DNA of 64,000 nucleotides from DATMTS01 sp035564555 (GCA_035564555.1 DATMTS010000002.1:1-64000), one strand, 5' to 3'; positions 36,029 through 45,094 are shown, numbered from the stretch's first letter. Notes: a model not told the origin generated them from the sequence alone. Made by a program: numbers and translations.

Positions 36029-37726
36029 ATGTCGAGTACCACTGAACAGGCGAAGCCAAGGCCGCATCAGGCGAAACTCAAGCGACATGTGGGCCCGATC
36101 GGCCTGCTGTTCGCCGCGATCGGTTCGATCATCGGGTCGGGATGGCTGTTCGGAGCCTTCAACGCGTCGGCGATCGCCGGACCTGCCGCGATCTTCTCGT
36201 GGCTGATCGCCGGGGTCATGATCATCCTGATCGGCCTCTGCTATGCGGAACTGGGCCCCATGTTCCCGATCTCCGGAGGCGTCGTGCGGTACCCGCACAT
36301 GGTGTGGGGTTCCTTCGGCAGTTACACGATGGGCTGGATCACCTGGATCGCCTCGGCTGCGGTGCCCGCGATCGAGGTCGAAGCCGCGTTGACGTACGGC
36401 ACCCAGTATGCGCCGTTCACCGTGCTCGCCGTGGAGAAGAACGGACCTTCCGCGCACGTCCTGACGCCGCTCGGCATGGTGGTGGCCATCATCCTGCTGG
36501 CGCTGTTCGTCGTGGTCAACTACTTCGGCGTGCGACTGTTCTCTCGGGTCAACAACGTGCTCGTGTGGTGGAAGATCTTCGTGATCGTCCTGGTCATCGT
36601 GGTTTTCATCGTCTCGGCGCTCACCGTGTCGAGTTCGCAGGCGCTGGGGAACTTCGTCTCTCACGGTTTCGCGCCGAAGGGGTTCGCCGGCATCTTCGTC
36701 TGCATCGCCACCGCAGGCATCACCTTCTCGTTCCTGGGATTCCGTCAAGGCATCGAGTTGGCGGGCGAGACGACGAACCCGAAGCGGAACATCCCGTTTG
36801 CCGTGATCGGGTCGGTGGGCATCACCGCGATCCTCTACGCGCTGCTGCAGATCGCGTTCACGATGATGGTTCCGGCATCTGCGCTGACGCATGGCGGATG
36901 GGCGGGGCTGGCGTTCAAGAACGACTTCGGCCCGCTCGCGGCACTGGCACTGATCGCCGGTATGGCGTGGCTGGCATATGTGCTCTACTTCGACGCGATC
37001 GTCTCGCCCCTGGACACCGGGCTCATCTACACGACGGTCACCTCGCGCGTGTCGTATGCGGTCGGCCGCAACGGCAACGGGCCGCGGTGGCTGGCCATGA
37101 ACAACCGATTCGGGGTGCCGGTCTGGAGCTTGATCCTCTCGTTCCTGGTCAGCATCGTGCTGCTGCTGCCGTTCCCGAGTTGGCAACAACTTGTCGGCTT
37201 CATCACCAGCGCGACCGTGCTGTCGTTCGGCACCGGACCCTTGGCGGTTGCCGTCATGCGACGCAAGCAGCCTGACCGCGTGCGCCCCTTCAAACTCCCC
37301 GGCGGCGACATCATCCCGTTCCTGGCGTTCTATTGCACGAACATGATCGTCTACTGGGGCGGGTGGGCCACCAACTTCAACCTGATGATCTCGATCCTGA
37401 TCGGGTACGTGTTCCTCGTGATCTACCAGATCGTCGCACGGAACCGCGCGGACAAGCCTCCGCTCGACATCAAGGCCAGCTTCTTCTGGGTGATCCCGTG
37501 GCTTGCGTCGATGTTCCTCGTCAGTTGGCTGTTCGACCCGGCGAACCCCGTGGTCAAGGGGATGTTCTTCTGGGTGTTCCTGATCAACGCGGGGATCGCG
37601 CTGGTGATCTACTACATCGCCGTGCGCTTCACGTTGCCGAAAGAGACGATCGACGCGTACATCGAGGAGACGGTCGGGGAATCCGAAGAGGAGGAAGCGA
37701 CACTCGCGGGAGGGCACATCGGATAG
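36029..37726 (+). CDS. APC-family amino-acid permease (YveA-like)
   Basis: 565 residues with 12-14 predicted membrane helices. The N-terminal GSIIGSGWLFGAF and the LCYAELGPMFPISGGVVRYP segment are APC superfamily signatures and resemble the B. subtilis aspartate-proton symporter YveA; the substrate is an inference. An acidic C-terminal tail (ESEEEEAT) follows the last helix. ATG at 36029 has AAGGAG six bases upstream (36017-36022). It ends at a 148-base convergent gap that holds a long inverted repeat. Confidence 0.87.
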   Translation: MSSTTEQAKPRPHQAKLKRHVGPIGLLFAAIGSIIGSGWLFGAFNASAIAGPAAIFSWLIAGVMIILIGLCYAELGPMFPISGGVVRYPHMVWGSFGSYTMGWITWIASAAVPAIEVEAALTYGTQYAPFTVLAVEKNGPSAHVLTPLGMVVAIILLALFVVVNYFGVRLFSRVNNVLVWWKIFVIVLVIVVFIVSALTVSSSQALGNFVSHGFAPKGFAGIFVCIATAGITFSFLGFRQGIELAGETTNPKRNIPFAVIGSVGITAILYALLQIAFTMMVPASALTHGGWAGLAFKNDFGPLAALALIAGMAWLAYVLYFDAIVSPLDTGLIYTTVTSRVSYAVGRNGNGPRWLAMNNRFGVPVWSLILSFLVSIVLLLPFPSWQQLVGFITSATVLSFGTGPLAVAVMRRKQPDRVRPFKLPGGDIIPFLAFYCTNMIVYWGGWATNFNLMISILIGYVFLVIYQIVARNRADKPPLDIKASFFWVIPWLASMFLVSWLFDPANPVVKGMFFWVFLINAGIALVIYYIAVRFTLPKETIDAYIEETVGESEEEEATLAGGHIG

Positions 37727-37759
37727 CCGGCGCTTCACTCCCGAAGAACGCCCGGTCCA

Positions 37760-37836
37760 CCGTTCCGAAATCAGGTGACAAGAGTGCTCGACCGGATTAT
37801 CCAGCCGGAGGCGCCTCTCACCTGATTTCGGTACGG
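37760..37836. repeat. 77-bp inverted repeat between convergent genes
   Basis: CCGTTCCGAAATCAGGTGA (37760-37778) and TCACCTGATTTCGGTACGG (37818-37836) are 19-base arms with one mismatch, 14 of them consecutive and perfect. The 39-base spacer contains a small GGAT-T-ATCC palindrome at its centre. The AT-containing arms stand out from the GC-rich surroundings. It could be a bidirectional terminator, a MITE-like element or a dispersed repeat. Confidence 0.8.
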
Positions 37837-37874
37837 GGCTCGGTGGCGGCAGCGTGTGGCTGGAGGTGCCGTGG

Positions 37875-39644
37875 CTAGACGATGTTCAGCAGTAGGTGAC
37901 CGCTGGAGACGGTGGTGCCGACTTCGGCATTGAGGCTGGCGACGGTGCCGTCCTTGTGCGCCGTCAGAGGCTGTTCCATCTTCATCGCCTCGAGCACGAG
38001 TACCAGGTCGCCCTTGACGACCCGGTCGCCTTCGCCGACTGCCAGTTTCACGATGGTCGCCTGCATCGGCGCGGTGACCGAGTCGCCGGTCGCCGTCACC
38101 ACGGCGTGCGTTCCGTTCTTTCGTCTCGGCGCGGGGGTGGATGCCCGCTGTCCCGCAGGTCCGTCCGCCGCCAGCAACCGGGTCGGCAGGCTCACCTCGA
38201 CGCGTTTGCCCTCGACCTCCACGACGACGCTGTGCCGGGCCTCGGCGGGCGCCGCTTCGGTCGCCTCTCCGCTCCATGGCGCGATGTCGTTGACGAACTC
38301 GGTCTCGATCCACCGGGTGTATACGCGGAACGCCTCGCCGTCGGCCGGGGCGAACGCGGGGTCGCGCACGATGGCCCGGTGGAACGGCAGCACCGTGGGC
38401 AATCCGGCGACCTCGAACTCGTCGAGCGCGCGCCTGGCGCGGTCGAGGGCCTCCTCACGGGTGGCGCCGGTGACGATCAGTTTCGCCAGCAGCGAGTCGA
38501 ACGAACCCGAGATGACGTCGCCGGACTGCACGCCCGAATCCACTCGCACGCCCGGGCCGCCGGCTGGCCGGAACACGTGCACCGGACCGGGAGATGGGAT
38601 GAAGTTGCGCCCGGCATCCTCGCCGTTGATCCGGAACTCGAAAGCGTGACCGACGGCGACCGGGTCGTCGTAGTCGAGCACGCCGCCCTCCGCGATCCGG
38701 AACTGCTCACGCACCAGGTCGATGCCGGTGACCTCTTCGCTGACCGGATGCTCGACCTGCAGGCGCGTGTTCACCTCGAGGAACGAGACCGTGCCGTCCT
38801 GGCCGATCAGGAACTCGCATGTGCCGGCGCCGAGGTAGCCGACCTCGGCGAGGATCGCCTTGGACGCCCGGTATAACTCGTCGCGCTGCTCGTCCGTGAG
38901 GAACGGCGCCGGCGCCTCCTCCACCAGCTTCTGATGGCGGCGTTGCAGGGAGCAGTCACGCGTGGAGACCACCACCACGTTTCCGTGGGCGTCGGCCAGG
39001 CACTGGGTCTCGACGTGTCGCGGCTTGTCCAGGTATTTCTCGACGAAGCACTCACCGCGGCCGAACGCGGCGATCGCCTCGCGTGTCGCGGAATCGAACA
39101 GTTCGGGGACCTCTTCGCGCGTGCGGGCGACCTTGAGTCCTCGGCCGCCGCCGCCGAAGGCCGCCTTGATCGCGACCGGCAGTCCGTGCACGTCGACGAA
39201 TTCCAGCACCTCGGAGGAATCCGCCACCGGATTCAACGTTCCCGGCGCCAGAGGGGCACCGACCTTCTCCGCGACATGCCGAGCCGACACCTTGTCGCCC
39301 AGCCGCTCGATCGCCTCCGGGCTCGGTCCGATCCAAACGAGCCCGGCACCGATCACGGCGCGCGCGAAGTCGGCGTTCTCGGCCAGGAAGCCGTAGCCCG
39401 GGTGCACAGCATCCGCGCCGCTGCGGCGCGCCACCGACAACAGCTTGTCGATCACCAGATAGGTCTCCGCGCTGGTGGTGCCACCGAGCGCGTAGGCCTC
39501 ATCGGCCAGCCGCACGTGCAGAGCATCCCGATCCTGGTCGGCATAGACCGCGACGGACGCGATTCCCGAATCCTTGGCGGCGCGCACGACGCGCACGGCG
39601 ATCTCGCCTCGGTTCGCGATGAGGACCTTCGTTATTGCTGGCAC
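37875..39644 (-). CDS. accA3: acyl-CoA carboxylase alpha chain (biotin carboxylase + BCCP)
   Basis: 589 residues. N-terminal biotin carboxylase domain (residues 1-450) with KVLIANRGEIAVRV, ATP-grasp glycine loop AAFGGGGRGLKV and EVNTRLQVEHPVSEEVTG; C-terminal biotin carboxyl carrier domain with the biotinylated Lys in LVLEAMKMEQPL. It carboxylates biotin for the AccD subunit encoded at 45.8 kb, giving malonyl- or propionyl-derived CoA. GTG at 39644; TAGGCT ends eight bases upstream and AGGA lies between, so it has its own promoter downstream of maf. Confidence 0.93.
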   Translation of the reverse strand: MPAITKVLIANRGEIAVRVVRAAKDSGIASVAVYADQDRDALHVRLADEAYALGGTTSAETYLVIDKLLSVARRSGADAVHPGYGFLAENADFARAVIGAGLVWIGPSPEAIERLGDKVSARHVAEKVGAPLAPGTLNPVADSSEVLEFVDVHGLPVAIKAAFGGGGRGLKVARTREEVPELFDSATREAIAAFGRGECFVEKYLDKPRHVETQCLADAHGNVVVVSTRDCSLQRRHQKLVEEAPAPFLTDEQRDELYRASKAILAEVGYLGAGTCEFLIGQDGTVSFLEVNTRLQVEHPVSEEVTGIDLVREQFRIAEGGVLDYDDPVAVGHAFEFRINGEDAGRNFIPSPGPVHVFRPAGGPGVRVDSGVQSGDVISGSFDSLLAKLIVTGATREEALDRARRALDEFEVAGLPTVLPFHRAIVRDPAFAPADGEAFRVYTRWIETEFVNDIAPWSGEATEAAPAEARHSVVVEVEGKRVEVSLPTRLLAADGPAGQRASTPAPRRKNGTHAVVTATGDSVTAPMQATIVKLAVGEGDRVVKGDLVLVLEAMKMEQPLTAHKDGTVASLNAEVGTTVSSGHLLLNIV

Positions 39645-39652
39645 AGTTCCTT

Positions 39653-39658
39653 AGCCTA
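39653..39658 (-). promoter_or_regulatory. -10 hexamer TAGGCT for accA3
   Basis: On the minus strand TAGGCT ends eight bases before the GTG at 39644. Confidence 0.45.
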
Positions 39659-39738
39659 TTGCCGGGCCGGAACGGCGATTGGAGCGGCGGTCACAAATCT
39701 GAGCCGGAGGGCAGTGGGATGTCTACAAGGACGTCCGA

Positions 39739-40377
39739 CTATCGGTTCCAGAGATCGGTCCAGTCGACGCCGAGCGTGCGCACCAGCGAACGCAGAGTGG
39801 CGAGCGAGAGGCCGACGACGGTGCTCGGGTCGCCCTCGACGCGCTCGATGAACGGGCCGCCCAGACTGTCGATCGTGAAGGCGCCGGCGACTTTGAGCGG
39901 TTCACCGGAGGCGACGTAGGCGTCGATCTCGTCGTCGGTGATGTCGGGTGCGAATGAGACGGTGGCTGCGGCGACGGCACCGGCGGCACGCACGGCGCGT
40001 CCGCCGCGGTGGTCGATCAGCCAGTGTCCCGAGTACAGCGTGCCTGTTCGTCCGCGTTGCATGCGCAGCCGCTGCCGCGCCACAGATGGCTCGTGCGGTT
40101 TGCCGTAGCTGACGCCGTCGAGCTCGAACGCGGAGTCCCCGCCGAGGATGAGGCCGTCGATCGGCTTGCCGTCGACCACTCGGCCGACGACGGCCTCGGC
40201 CTTGGCCTTGGCCAGCAGTTCGACCATCTGCGCGGTTCCGGCCGGCCCGTTCTGCCGTTCGTACTCGTGCACTGCGGCGGCCTCGTCGACCTCCGAGGGC
40301 TCGACGACGGGTTCGACGCCGGCTGCGCGCAGCAGCGCGAGCCTGGCCGGTGAGGTCGACGCGAGATACAGACGCAT
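39739..40377 (-). CDS. maf: Maf-family nucleoside triphosphate pyrophosphatase
   Basis: 212 residues. LYLASTSPARLALLRAAG at the N-terminus and the later LGGDSAFELDG and GAFTIDSLGGPFIERVEGDPSTVVGL blocks (residues about 165-192) are Maf signatures. Hydrolyses non-canonical or canonical NTPs; house-cleaning role. ATG at 40377 has GGAGGAA ten bases upstream. In actinobacteria maf commonly sits between accE and accA3, as it partly does here. Confidence 0.92.
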   Translation of the reverse strand: MRLYLASTSPARLALLRAAGVEPVVEPSEVDEAAAVHEYERQNGPAGTAQMVELLAKAKAEAVVGRVVDGKPIDGLILGGDSAFELDGVSYGKPHEPSVARQRLRMQRGRTGTLYSGHWLIDHRGGRAVRAAGAVAAATVSFAPDITDDEIDAYVASGEPLKVAGAFTIDSLGGPFIERVEGDPSTVVGLSLATLRSLVRTLGVDWTDLWNR

Positions 40378-40440
40378 GTGCTCGTTCCTCCGATCGGTTC
40401 GGCCAGGGGGCGCGGCGCCGCTGGGACGGGCGGCGTGTGC

Positions 40441-40446
40441 GATGCT
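40441..40446 (+). promoter_or_regulatory. -10-like GATGCT, leaderless spacing
   Basis: GATGCT ends six bases before ATG 40453; matches TANNNT at five of six consensus-relevant positions less the first T. Confidence 0.3.
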
Positions 40447-40452
40447 CGAAGG

Positions 40453-41850
40453 ATGACCTCCCTCGAACTCGCGATCACCAACGTAGCCCACGGGGGAGTC
40501 TTCGTCGCCCGGCACGAGGGCCGCGTGGTCTTCGTGGCCGACACGCTGCCCGGCGAACGCGTGTTGGCGCAGGTAACTGACGACGCGCACGACTCGTTCT
40601 GGCGCGCAGAGACGCTCGAGGTGCTGGATGCCTCACCGCAGCGGGTTGCGCACGTCTGGGACGCAGCGTCGATCCACCGCGACCCCGCCGAACGCGCCGG
40701 CGGCGCGGAGTTCGGCCACATCGCGCTTGCACACCAACGCGAACTGAAGAGGCAGGTGATCGCCGACGCGTTGCAGAGGATGGCGAAACTCGATCTTCCC
40801 GTGCAGGTCGAGGCGGCGCCGGGTGATGACGCGAACGGCGGAACCGGATGGCGTACGCGGGTGCGGCTGCACGTCGACGCCGACGGTGTCGCCGGGCCGT
40901 ACGCCTCGCGGTCGCATCGTGTGGTGCGCGTCGACGATCTGCCGCTGGCGACTGCCGAGGTGGCGGCCGCCGCGCCGATCCGCGAAGTGACGCCCGGAGC
41001 GGCATCCATCGACATCGTCGCGCCCCGGGGCGGCGCGGCACGAGTGCTCGTCTCCGATGCGCCGAGCGAGGACCTTGCGCCGGGAGAACCGGCGGCCAGG
41101 GCAGCGGCCCGCGGAGGCAGGAACAACCGCGGCGGCCGGGGAGCGCCCCGTGGCCGGGAGGCACGAAACGGCCGGGGGTCGACGGGCGCGCAGGGTGCGG
41201 GCGGGGCGCCGCGTGCGTGGCGGCATCGCGACGGAACCGGATCGCAGGTCCTCGTCGAACGCGTCGGCGATCGCGAGTTCAGCGTCGACGCAGACGGATT
41301 CTGGCAGGTGCACCGTGAAGCCCCTGGCGTCCTCACCGCGGCGGTGCAGCAGGCGATCGACGAGGCCCGGTTCGACCCGCGCGCTGCGAACCTCGATCTG
41401 TACGGCGGGGTGGGCCTGCTGGCCGCTGCCGTCGCAGACCGCTTCGGCTCCACGACGCGAATCACGAGTGTGGAGTCGGATGCCGGGGCGACCGACCATG
41501 CGGCCTCCAACCTCGCCGAATGGGTCGGCGCGGCCGCCTTGACCGCTCGCGTCGATCGCTACCTGGCATCGCTGGCGGCGCAGGCCGGATCGGCGGAGGC
41601 CGCCCGGCTGCGCGGCGGGACGGTCGTGCTGGATCCGCCACGCTCGGGTGCCGGTCGGGCCGTCGTCGGCGCCCTCGGGTCGCTGCACCCGGCGCAGATC
41701 GTCTACGTGGCTTGTGACCCCGTGGCATTCGCTCGCGATGCCGCACTCTTCGCCGACCGCGGCTACGCCGTGCGCTCGATTCGCGCGTTCGACCTTTTTC
41801 CGAACACGCACCACGTCGAGCTCGTCGCTTCCATCGTCCCGGCCGAGTGA
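40453..41850 (+). CDS. TrmA/RlmD-like SAM-dependent RNA m5U methyltransferase
   Basis: 465 residues. N-terminal TRAM domain (residues 1-60), then a variable RNA-binding region and a C-terminal Rossmann methyltransferase domain: LDLYGGVGLLAAAVADR, VLDPPRSGAGR and YVACDPVAFARD with the catalytic Cys. The iron-sulfur Cys set of RumA is not evident. A low-complexity Arg/Gly-rich insert (residues about 216-256, with RGGRNNRGGRG) lies between the two halves. Methylates uridine in rRNA or tRNA; exact target unknown. Confidence 0.87.
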   Translation: MTSLELAITNVAHGGVFVARHEGRVVFVADTLPGERVLAQVTDDAHDSFWRAETLEVLDASPQRVAHVWDAASIHRDPAERAGGAEFGHIALAHQRELKRQVIADALQRMAKLDLPVQVEAAPGDDANGGTGWRTRVRLHVDADGVAGPYASRSHRVVRVDDLPLATAEVAAAAPIREVTPGAASIDIVAPRGGAARVLVSDAPSEDLAPGEPAARAAARGGRNNRGGRGAPRGREARNGRGSTGAQGAGGAPRAWRHRDGTGSQVLVERVGDREFSVDADGFWQVHREAPGVLTAAVQQAIDEARFDPRAANLDLYGGVGLLAAAVADRFGSTTRITSVESDAGATDHAASNLAEWVGAAALTARVDRYLASLAAQAGSAEAARLRGGTVVLDPPRSGAGRAVVGALGSLHPAQIVYVACDPVAFARDAALFADRGYAVRSIRAFDLFPNTHHVELVASIVPAE

Positions 41851-41898
41851 TCATCCAGCCGCCGCCGGGGGTGGGCGGGAGCGGCGACGTGCTGTGAG

Positions 41899-41904
41899 TA
41901 CGAT
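41899..41904 (+). promoter_or_regulatory. -10 hexamer TACGAT for the response regulator
   Basis: TACGAT ends seven bases before ATG 41912 and favours that start over the ATG at 41903. Confidence 0.45.
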
Positions 41905-41911
41905 GAGAGCC

Positions 41912-42571
41912 ATGGTGCGGGTGGCGATCGTCGATGACCACGAGTCGGTGCGGCTCGGGCTGCATGCCGCGTGCGAAGAGGCGGGATACGCCATCGTCGC
42001 CGAGGGGGCGAACGTGGCGGAGGTCATCGAGGGGCTGGCTGCCTCCGATTGCGACGTCGTCGTGCTCGACCTCTCGCTCGGAGACGGGTCGAGCGTGACC
42101 GACAATGTGAAGCGGCTTCAGGCGGCCGGGGCGGCCGTGCTGATCCACAGCATCGCCGACCGCGTCGCCAACGTTCGCGAGGCTCTCGCCGCGGGAGCCG
42201 CCGGTGTCGTGCCTAAGTCGGCGCCCACGGCCACTGTGATGGCGTCGATCAACACGGTGGCCTCGGGGGAGGTCCTGAACAACCTCGAGTGGGCGAGCGC
42301 CATCGATGCGGACAACGAGTTCGCGAAGGCACAGCTCGGCCGGCGTGAGCGCGATGTGCTGCACCTCTACGCATCCGGACTGCCGCTGAAGGCCGTGGCC
42401 GAACAACTCGGCATCGCGCACTCCACGGCGCGCGAGCACCTCGACCGGGTTCGCGCGAAGTACGTCGAGGTGGGCCGGCCCGCACCGACCAAGGTCGATC
42501 TGCTGCGACGCGCCGTCGAAGACGGAATCCTACCGTCGGTCGCCTCGGACCTCGCGGACGAGAGTGGCTGA
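41912..42571 (+). CDS. response regulator, LuxR/NarL type
   Basis: 219 residues. Receiver domain with Asp8/Asp9, phospho-acceptor Asp53 in VVVLDLSLGD and Lys in VVPKSAP; C-terminal LuxR-like HTH: LGRRERDVLHLYASGLPLKAVAEQL followed by HSTAREHLDRV (this region covers residues about 132-176). Activates or represses unknown genes after phosphorylation by the kinase encoded next; the two genes overlap by eight bases. Start at 41912 is chosen from the -10 spacing; 41903 is possible. Confidence 0.9.
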   Translation: MVRVAIVDDHESVRLGLHAACEEAGYAIVAEGANVAEVIEGLAASDCDVVVLDLSLGDGSSVTDNVKRLQAAGAAVLIHSIADRVANVREALAAGAAGVVPKSAPTATVMASINTVASGEVLNNLEWASAIDADNEFAKAQLGRRERDVLHLYASGLPLKAVAEQLGIAHSTAREHLDRVRAKYVEVGRPAPTKVDLLRRAVEDGILPSVASDLADESG

Positions 42572-43868
42572 ACCGGCCGCGTCGCCACCGCACTTCGCGA
42601 CGTCCGACCCGCGCAACCCGCTCACCCGGGCGCGCACCGATCGACTCGCGAGCAGGGTGATCGCCGGCTTCGGGCTGCTGTTCAGCGCCCAGGTCGTCCC
42701 CGTGCTCGTTCAAGGGCTGCCGAGCCTGGCCGAACCGTGGGCCGGGCTGGTCGCGGGGCTGTTGTTCGGCACCCTGGTCTGGGTGGCGATCGCGGCCGTG
42801 CTGCAGCGCACCGTCTCGCTGGCCACGAGCGTGTTCGCCGTGCTCTACATCGTCGCGCTCGCCACGTGGCCGCTGTTCACCAGCGCGAACGCCGCCCTGC
42901 TGGATGCCCGGCCGTGGCTGTGGTACCTGTGCAGCGTGGCGACCGCATATGCGGCGATCGGAATGCCTCTCGTGCCCGCCGCCGTGTACACGGTTCTGGC
43001 CCCGCTGGTCTACGGTCTCCTTCGCGGCAGCAGCGGAGGTGCAGGCAGTTGGGAGTCCGCTGCCCTCGACAGCGTGTACGCGCTCGTGCTCGGCGGGGTC
43101 ATCCTGGTGATCGTGACGATGCTGCGGCAGGCGGCATCCAATGTCGACGCGGCCCAGTTCGGCGCGCTGCAACGCTATTCGCGGGCCGTTCGGGAGCACG
43201 CGCACGAGGCGGAACGCGTCGAAGTCGACGCGATCGTGCACGACAGCGTTCTCACGACGTTGCTCGCGGCCGCGAATGCGCGCAGCGCCGAGACCAGGAA
43301 GCTCGCGGCACGGATGGCGCGCGACGCGATCGGGCACCTCAATGCGCCGACCGAGCCGATCGGCGCCGATGACGCCACAACAGACACCGGAGTGCTGCGG
43401 GACAGACTCGTGGAGGCGGCGCGTTCGGTGCCGGTACCGTTCACGATCGACGCCGATCCCGGGGTGGTGACCATTCCACTGCACGCAGGCGAGGCGCTCT
43501 ACGCTGCCACCGTGCAGGCCATGGTGAACAGTGCGCAGCACGCGGGCAGCGGCGCGCTGCGACGCCGGGTGCAGGTCATCCCCGAACCGCCGGCCGACGT
43601 CCGCATCGTCATCGGAGATGACGGCGACGGGTTCGACCCGTCGGAGGTACCGCCCGAGAGGCTCGGCGTGGCCGTCTCGATCATCGAGCGGATGATGCGG
43701 GCAGGGGGCGTCGCCGAGGTGCGATCGGCACCAGGAGAAGGAACGGAGATCTCGCTGCGCTGGCCGGTGCGGCAGGATGATCGGCCGGATCAGAACGTCG
43801 AGCTCGGCACGATGTTCGATGACGCCTCCACCGACGGCGCAACCGTGCGGGAAGCGGGCGAGGAATGA
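42564..43868 (+). CDS. sensor histidine kinase (HisKA_3-like)
   Basis: 434 residues. Five or six membrane helices in residues 25-195, with no large extracellular domain, then a dimerisation segment with the likely phospho-acceptor His226 in AIVHDSVLTTLL and an ATP-binding domain with N-box VQAMVNSAQHAG and G-box IGDDGDGFDP. The DHp sequence differs from standard HisKA_3 (H-D-S instead of H-D-x-x-G). GTG start overlaps the response regulator gene and the stop overlaps the next gene (ATGA). Senses a membrane or intramembrane signal. Confidence 0.87.
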   Translation: MAEPAASPPHFATSDPRNPLTRARTDRLASRVIAGFGLLFSAQVVPVLVQGLPSLAEPWAGLVAGLLFGTLVWVAIAAVLQRTVSLATSVFAVLYIVALATWPLFTSANAALLDARPWLWYLCSVATAYAAIGMPLVPAAVYTVLAPLVYGLLRGSSGGAGSWESAALDSVYALVLGGVILVIVTMLRQAASNVDAAQFGALQRYSRAVREHAHEAERVEVDAIVHDSVLTTLLAAANARSAETRKLAARMARDAIGHLNAPTEPIGADDATTDTGVLRDRLVEAARSVPVPFTIDADPGVVTIPLHAGEALYAATVQAMVNSAQHAGSGALRRRVQVIPEPPADVRIVIGDDGDGFDPSEVPPERLGVAVSIIERMMRAGGVAEVRSAPGEGTEISLRWPVRQDDRPDQNVELGTMFDDASTDGATVREAGEE

Positions 43869-44902
43869 TCAATCCCTCGCGCGCCACTCTGATCGGGCTG
43901 GGCGCTTTGTTCTCCGCCTATCATGTCTTCCTCGGGGTGGTCTCGCTCGATATTCCGCGGCATCCGGGGCCCGCGATCGGCTCGCTCGTGCTCTACGCCG
44001 TCGCCACTACGGCGAGCCTGTGGGCGGTGCGTCGCGCACGGATGCCGATCTGGCTGGCGGCGTTCGACCTGGCGGTGAGCATCGCGATCCCGCTACTGGT
44101 CTCCAGCCAGCTCGATGCGAAGGCGGAGAACGGCTACGCCACCTGGTACATCGCGGCCATGGGCGCGTTGATGACCATCGTCGCGGTACGCAGGCAGACG
44201 TTGTTCGCCTGGCTCGGTGCCGGGTTCCTCGCCGTGCACACCGTCTTCTGGGCGGGACTGGGATCGATCGTCTCGCTCGGGGTGCTGGGCAGCGTGGTGT
44301 GGGTCGCGGGTGCCGTCGTCGTGATGCGCACGTTCACGAGAGCGATCCGCGATACCGATCACTTCGCCCGTGCCGAACGGCAGGCGGCCGAATGGCAGGC
44401 GGCGCAGGAGGCGCACGTCTCCGAACGCCAGCATCGGCTCGCCTACACATACCGGATGGCAGAACCGCTGTTGACCGAGATCGTGCGGTCGCGAGGCGAT
44501 CTCACGCCCGAGCAGCGCGCCGAGTGCCTGCTGCTCGAGGGGGCCATGCGGGACGAGATCCGAGGACGCGCGTTGCTGAACGACGGCGTGCGGGCGGCGG
44601 TCGGGGCGGCACGAAGACGCGGGGCGACGGTGAGTCTCCTCGACGAGGGAGGCTTGGACGGCATGGATGCTCCGTCCCGTCAGGTCGTACTGGATCGGCT
44701 GGCTCAGGCGGTACGCGACTCGACTGCCGACAAACTGATCGTGCGCACGGTTCCCCGTGCATCCGAGGTCGCGGTCACCGTCGTTGGCTTGCGTGCTCCC
44801 GAGCGCACCGAGAACGCCGACAACGATGCAGACACCGATACCGACACCGACACCGACGACGAGGTCGAACTGTGGCTGGAGATCCCCCGCGCGCCACGCT
44901 GA
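43865..44902 (+). CDS. membrane protein, degenerate kinase-like third component
   Basis: 345 residues. About six membrane helices in residues 8-155, similar in layout to the preceding kinase, then a coiled-coil-prone segment (residues about 160-200) and a C-terminal cytoplasmic part resembling a histidine-kinase dimerisation plus ATPase fold but with no catalytic His and no N/G boxes. Near the end is an Asp-Thr repeat (DADTDTDTDTDDE). Overlaps the kinase stop by four bases, so it is made in stoichiometry with it. Likely a modulator of the kinase; assignment is by architecture, not by a named family. Confidence 0.65.
   Translation: MINPSRATLIGLGALFSAYHVFLGVVSLDIPRHPGPAIGSLVLYAVATTASLWAVRRARMPIWLAAFDLAVSIAIPLLVSSQLDAKAENGYATWYIAAMGALMTIVAVRRQTLFAWLGAGFLAVHTVFWAGLGSIVSLGVLGSVVWVAGAVVVMRTFTRAIRDTDHFARAERQAAEWQAAQEAHVSERQHRLAYTYRMAEPLLTEIVRSRGDLTPEQRAECLLLEGAMRDEIRGRALLNDGVRAAVGAARRRGATVSLLDEGGLDGMDAPSRQVVLDRLAQAVRDSTADKLIVRTVPRASEVAVTVVGLRAPERTENADNDADTDTDTDTDDEVELWLEIPRAPR
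44825..44860 (+). repeat. GACACC hexamer repeat
   Basis: Four near-perfect copies of GA(C/T)ACC encode an Asp-Thr repeat inside the protein at 43865-44902. Confidence 0.75.
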
Positions 44903-44955
44903 CCCGGCTGCACTCGGGGCGCTGACCCCAAGCGCGCCGCAGCGCGAACGACGGG

Positions 44956-45035
44956 GACGGGTCCACCGGCACGAGACGAGGGTCCCGGTACGACGACGGG
45001 TCCACCCGTGCGAGACGGGGCTCGCCGGCACGACT
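44956..45035 (+). repeat. two tandem ~40-bp copies
   Basis: GACGGGTCCACC recurs at 44956 and 44995, each followed by a diverged CG(C/T)(A/G)CGAGACG(A/G)GG-type segment and a GGTACGAC/GGCACGAC end. No gene is seen here. Confidence 0.65.
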
Positions 45036-45049
45036 GGATCAGGGGGACG

Positions 45050-45087
45050 ACGAAGGGGCGCCGGTTCGATGACCGACGCCCCTTCGT
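45050..45087. terminator. 11-bp-arm hairpin
   Basis: ACGAAGGGGCG (45050-45060) pairs perfectly with CGCCCCTTCGT (45077-45087) across 16 bases. Lies 148 bases after the stop at 44902; probable terminator of the kinase operon. Confidence 0.65.
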
Positions 45088-45094
45088 GAAGCCC

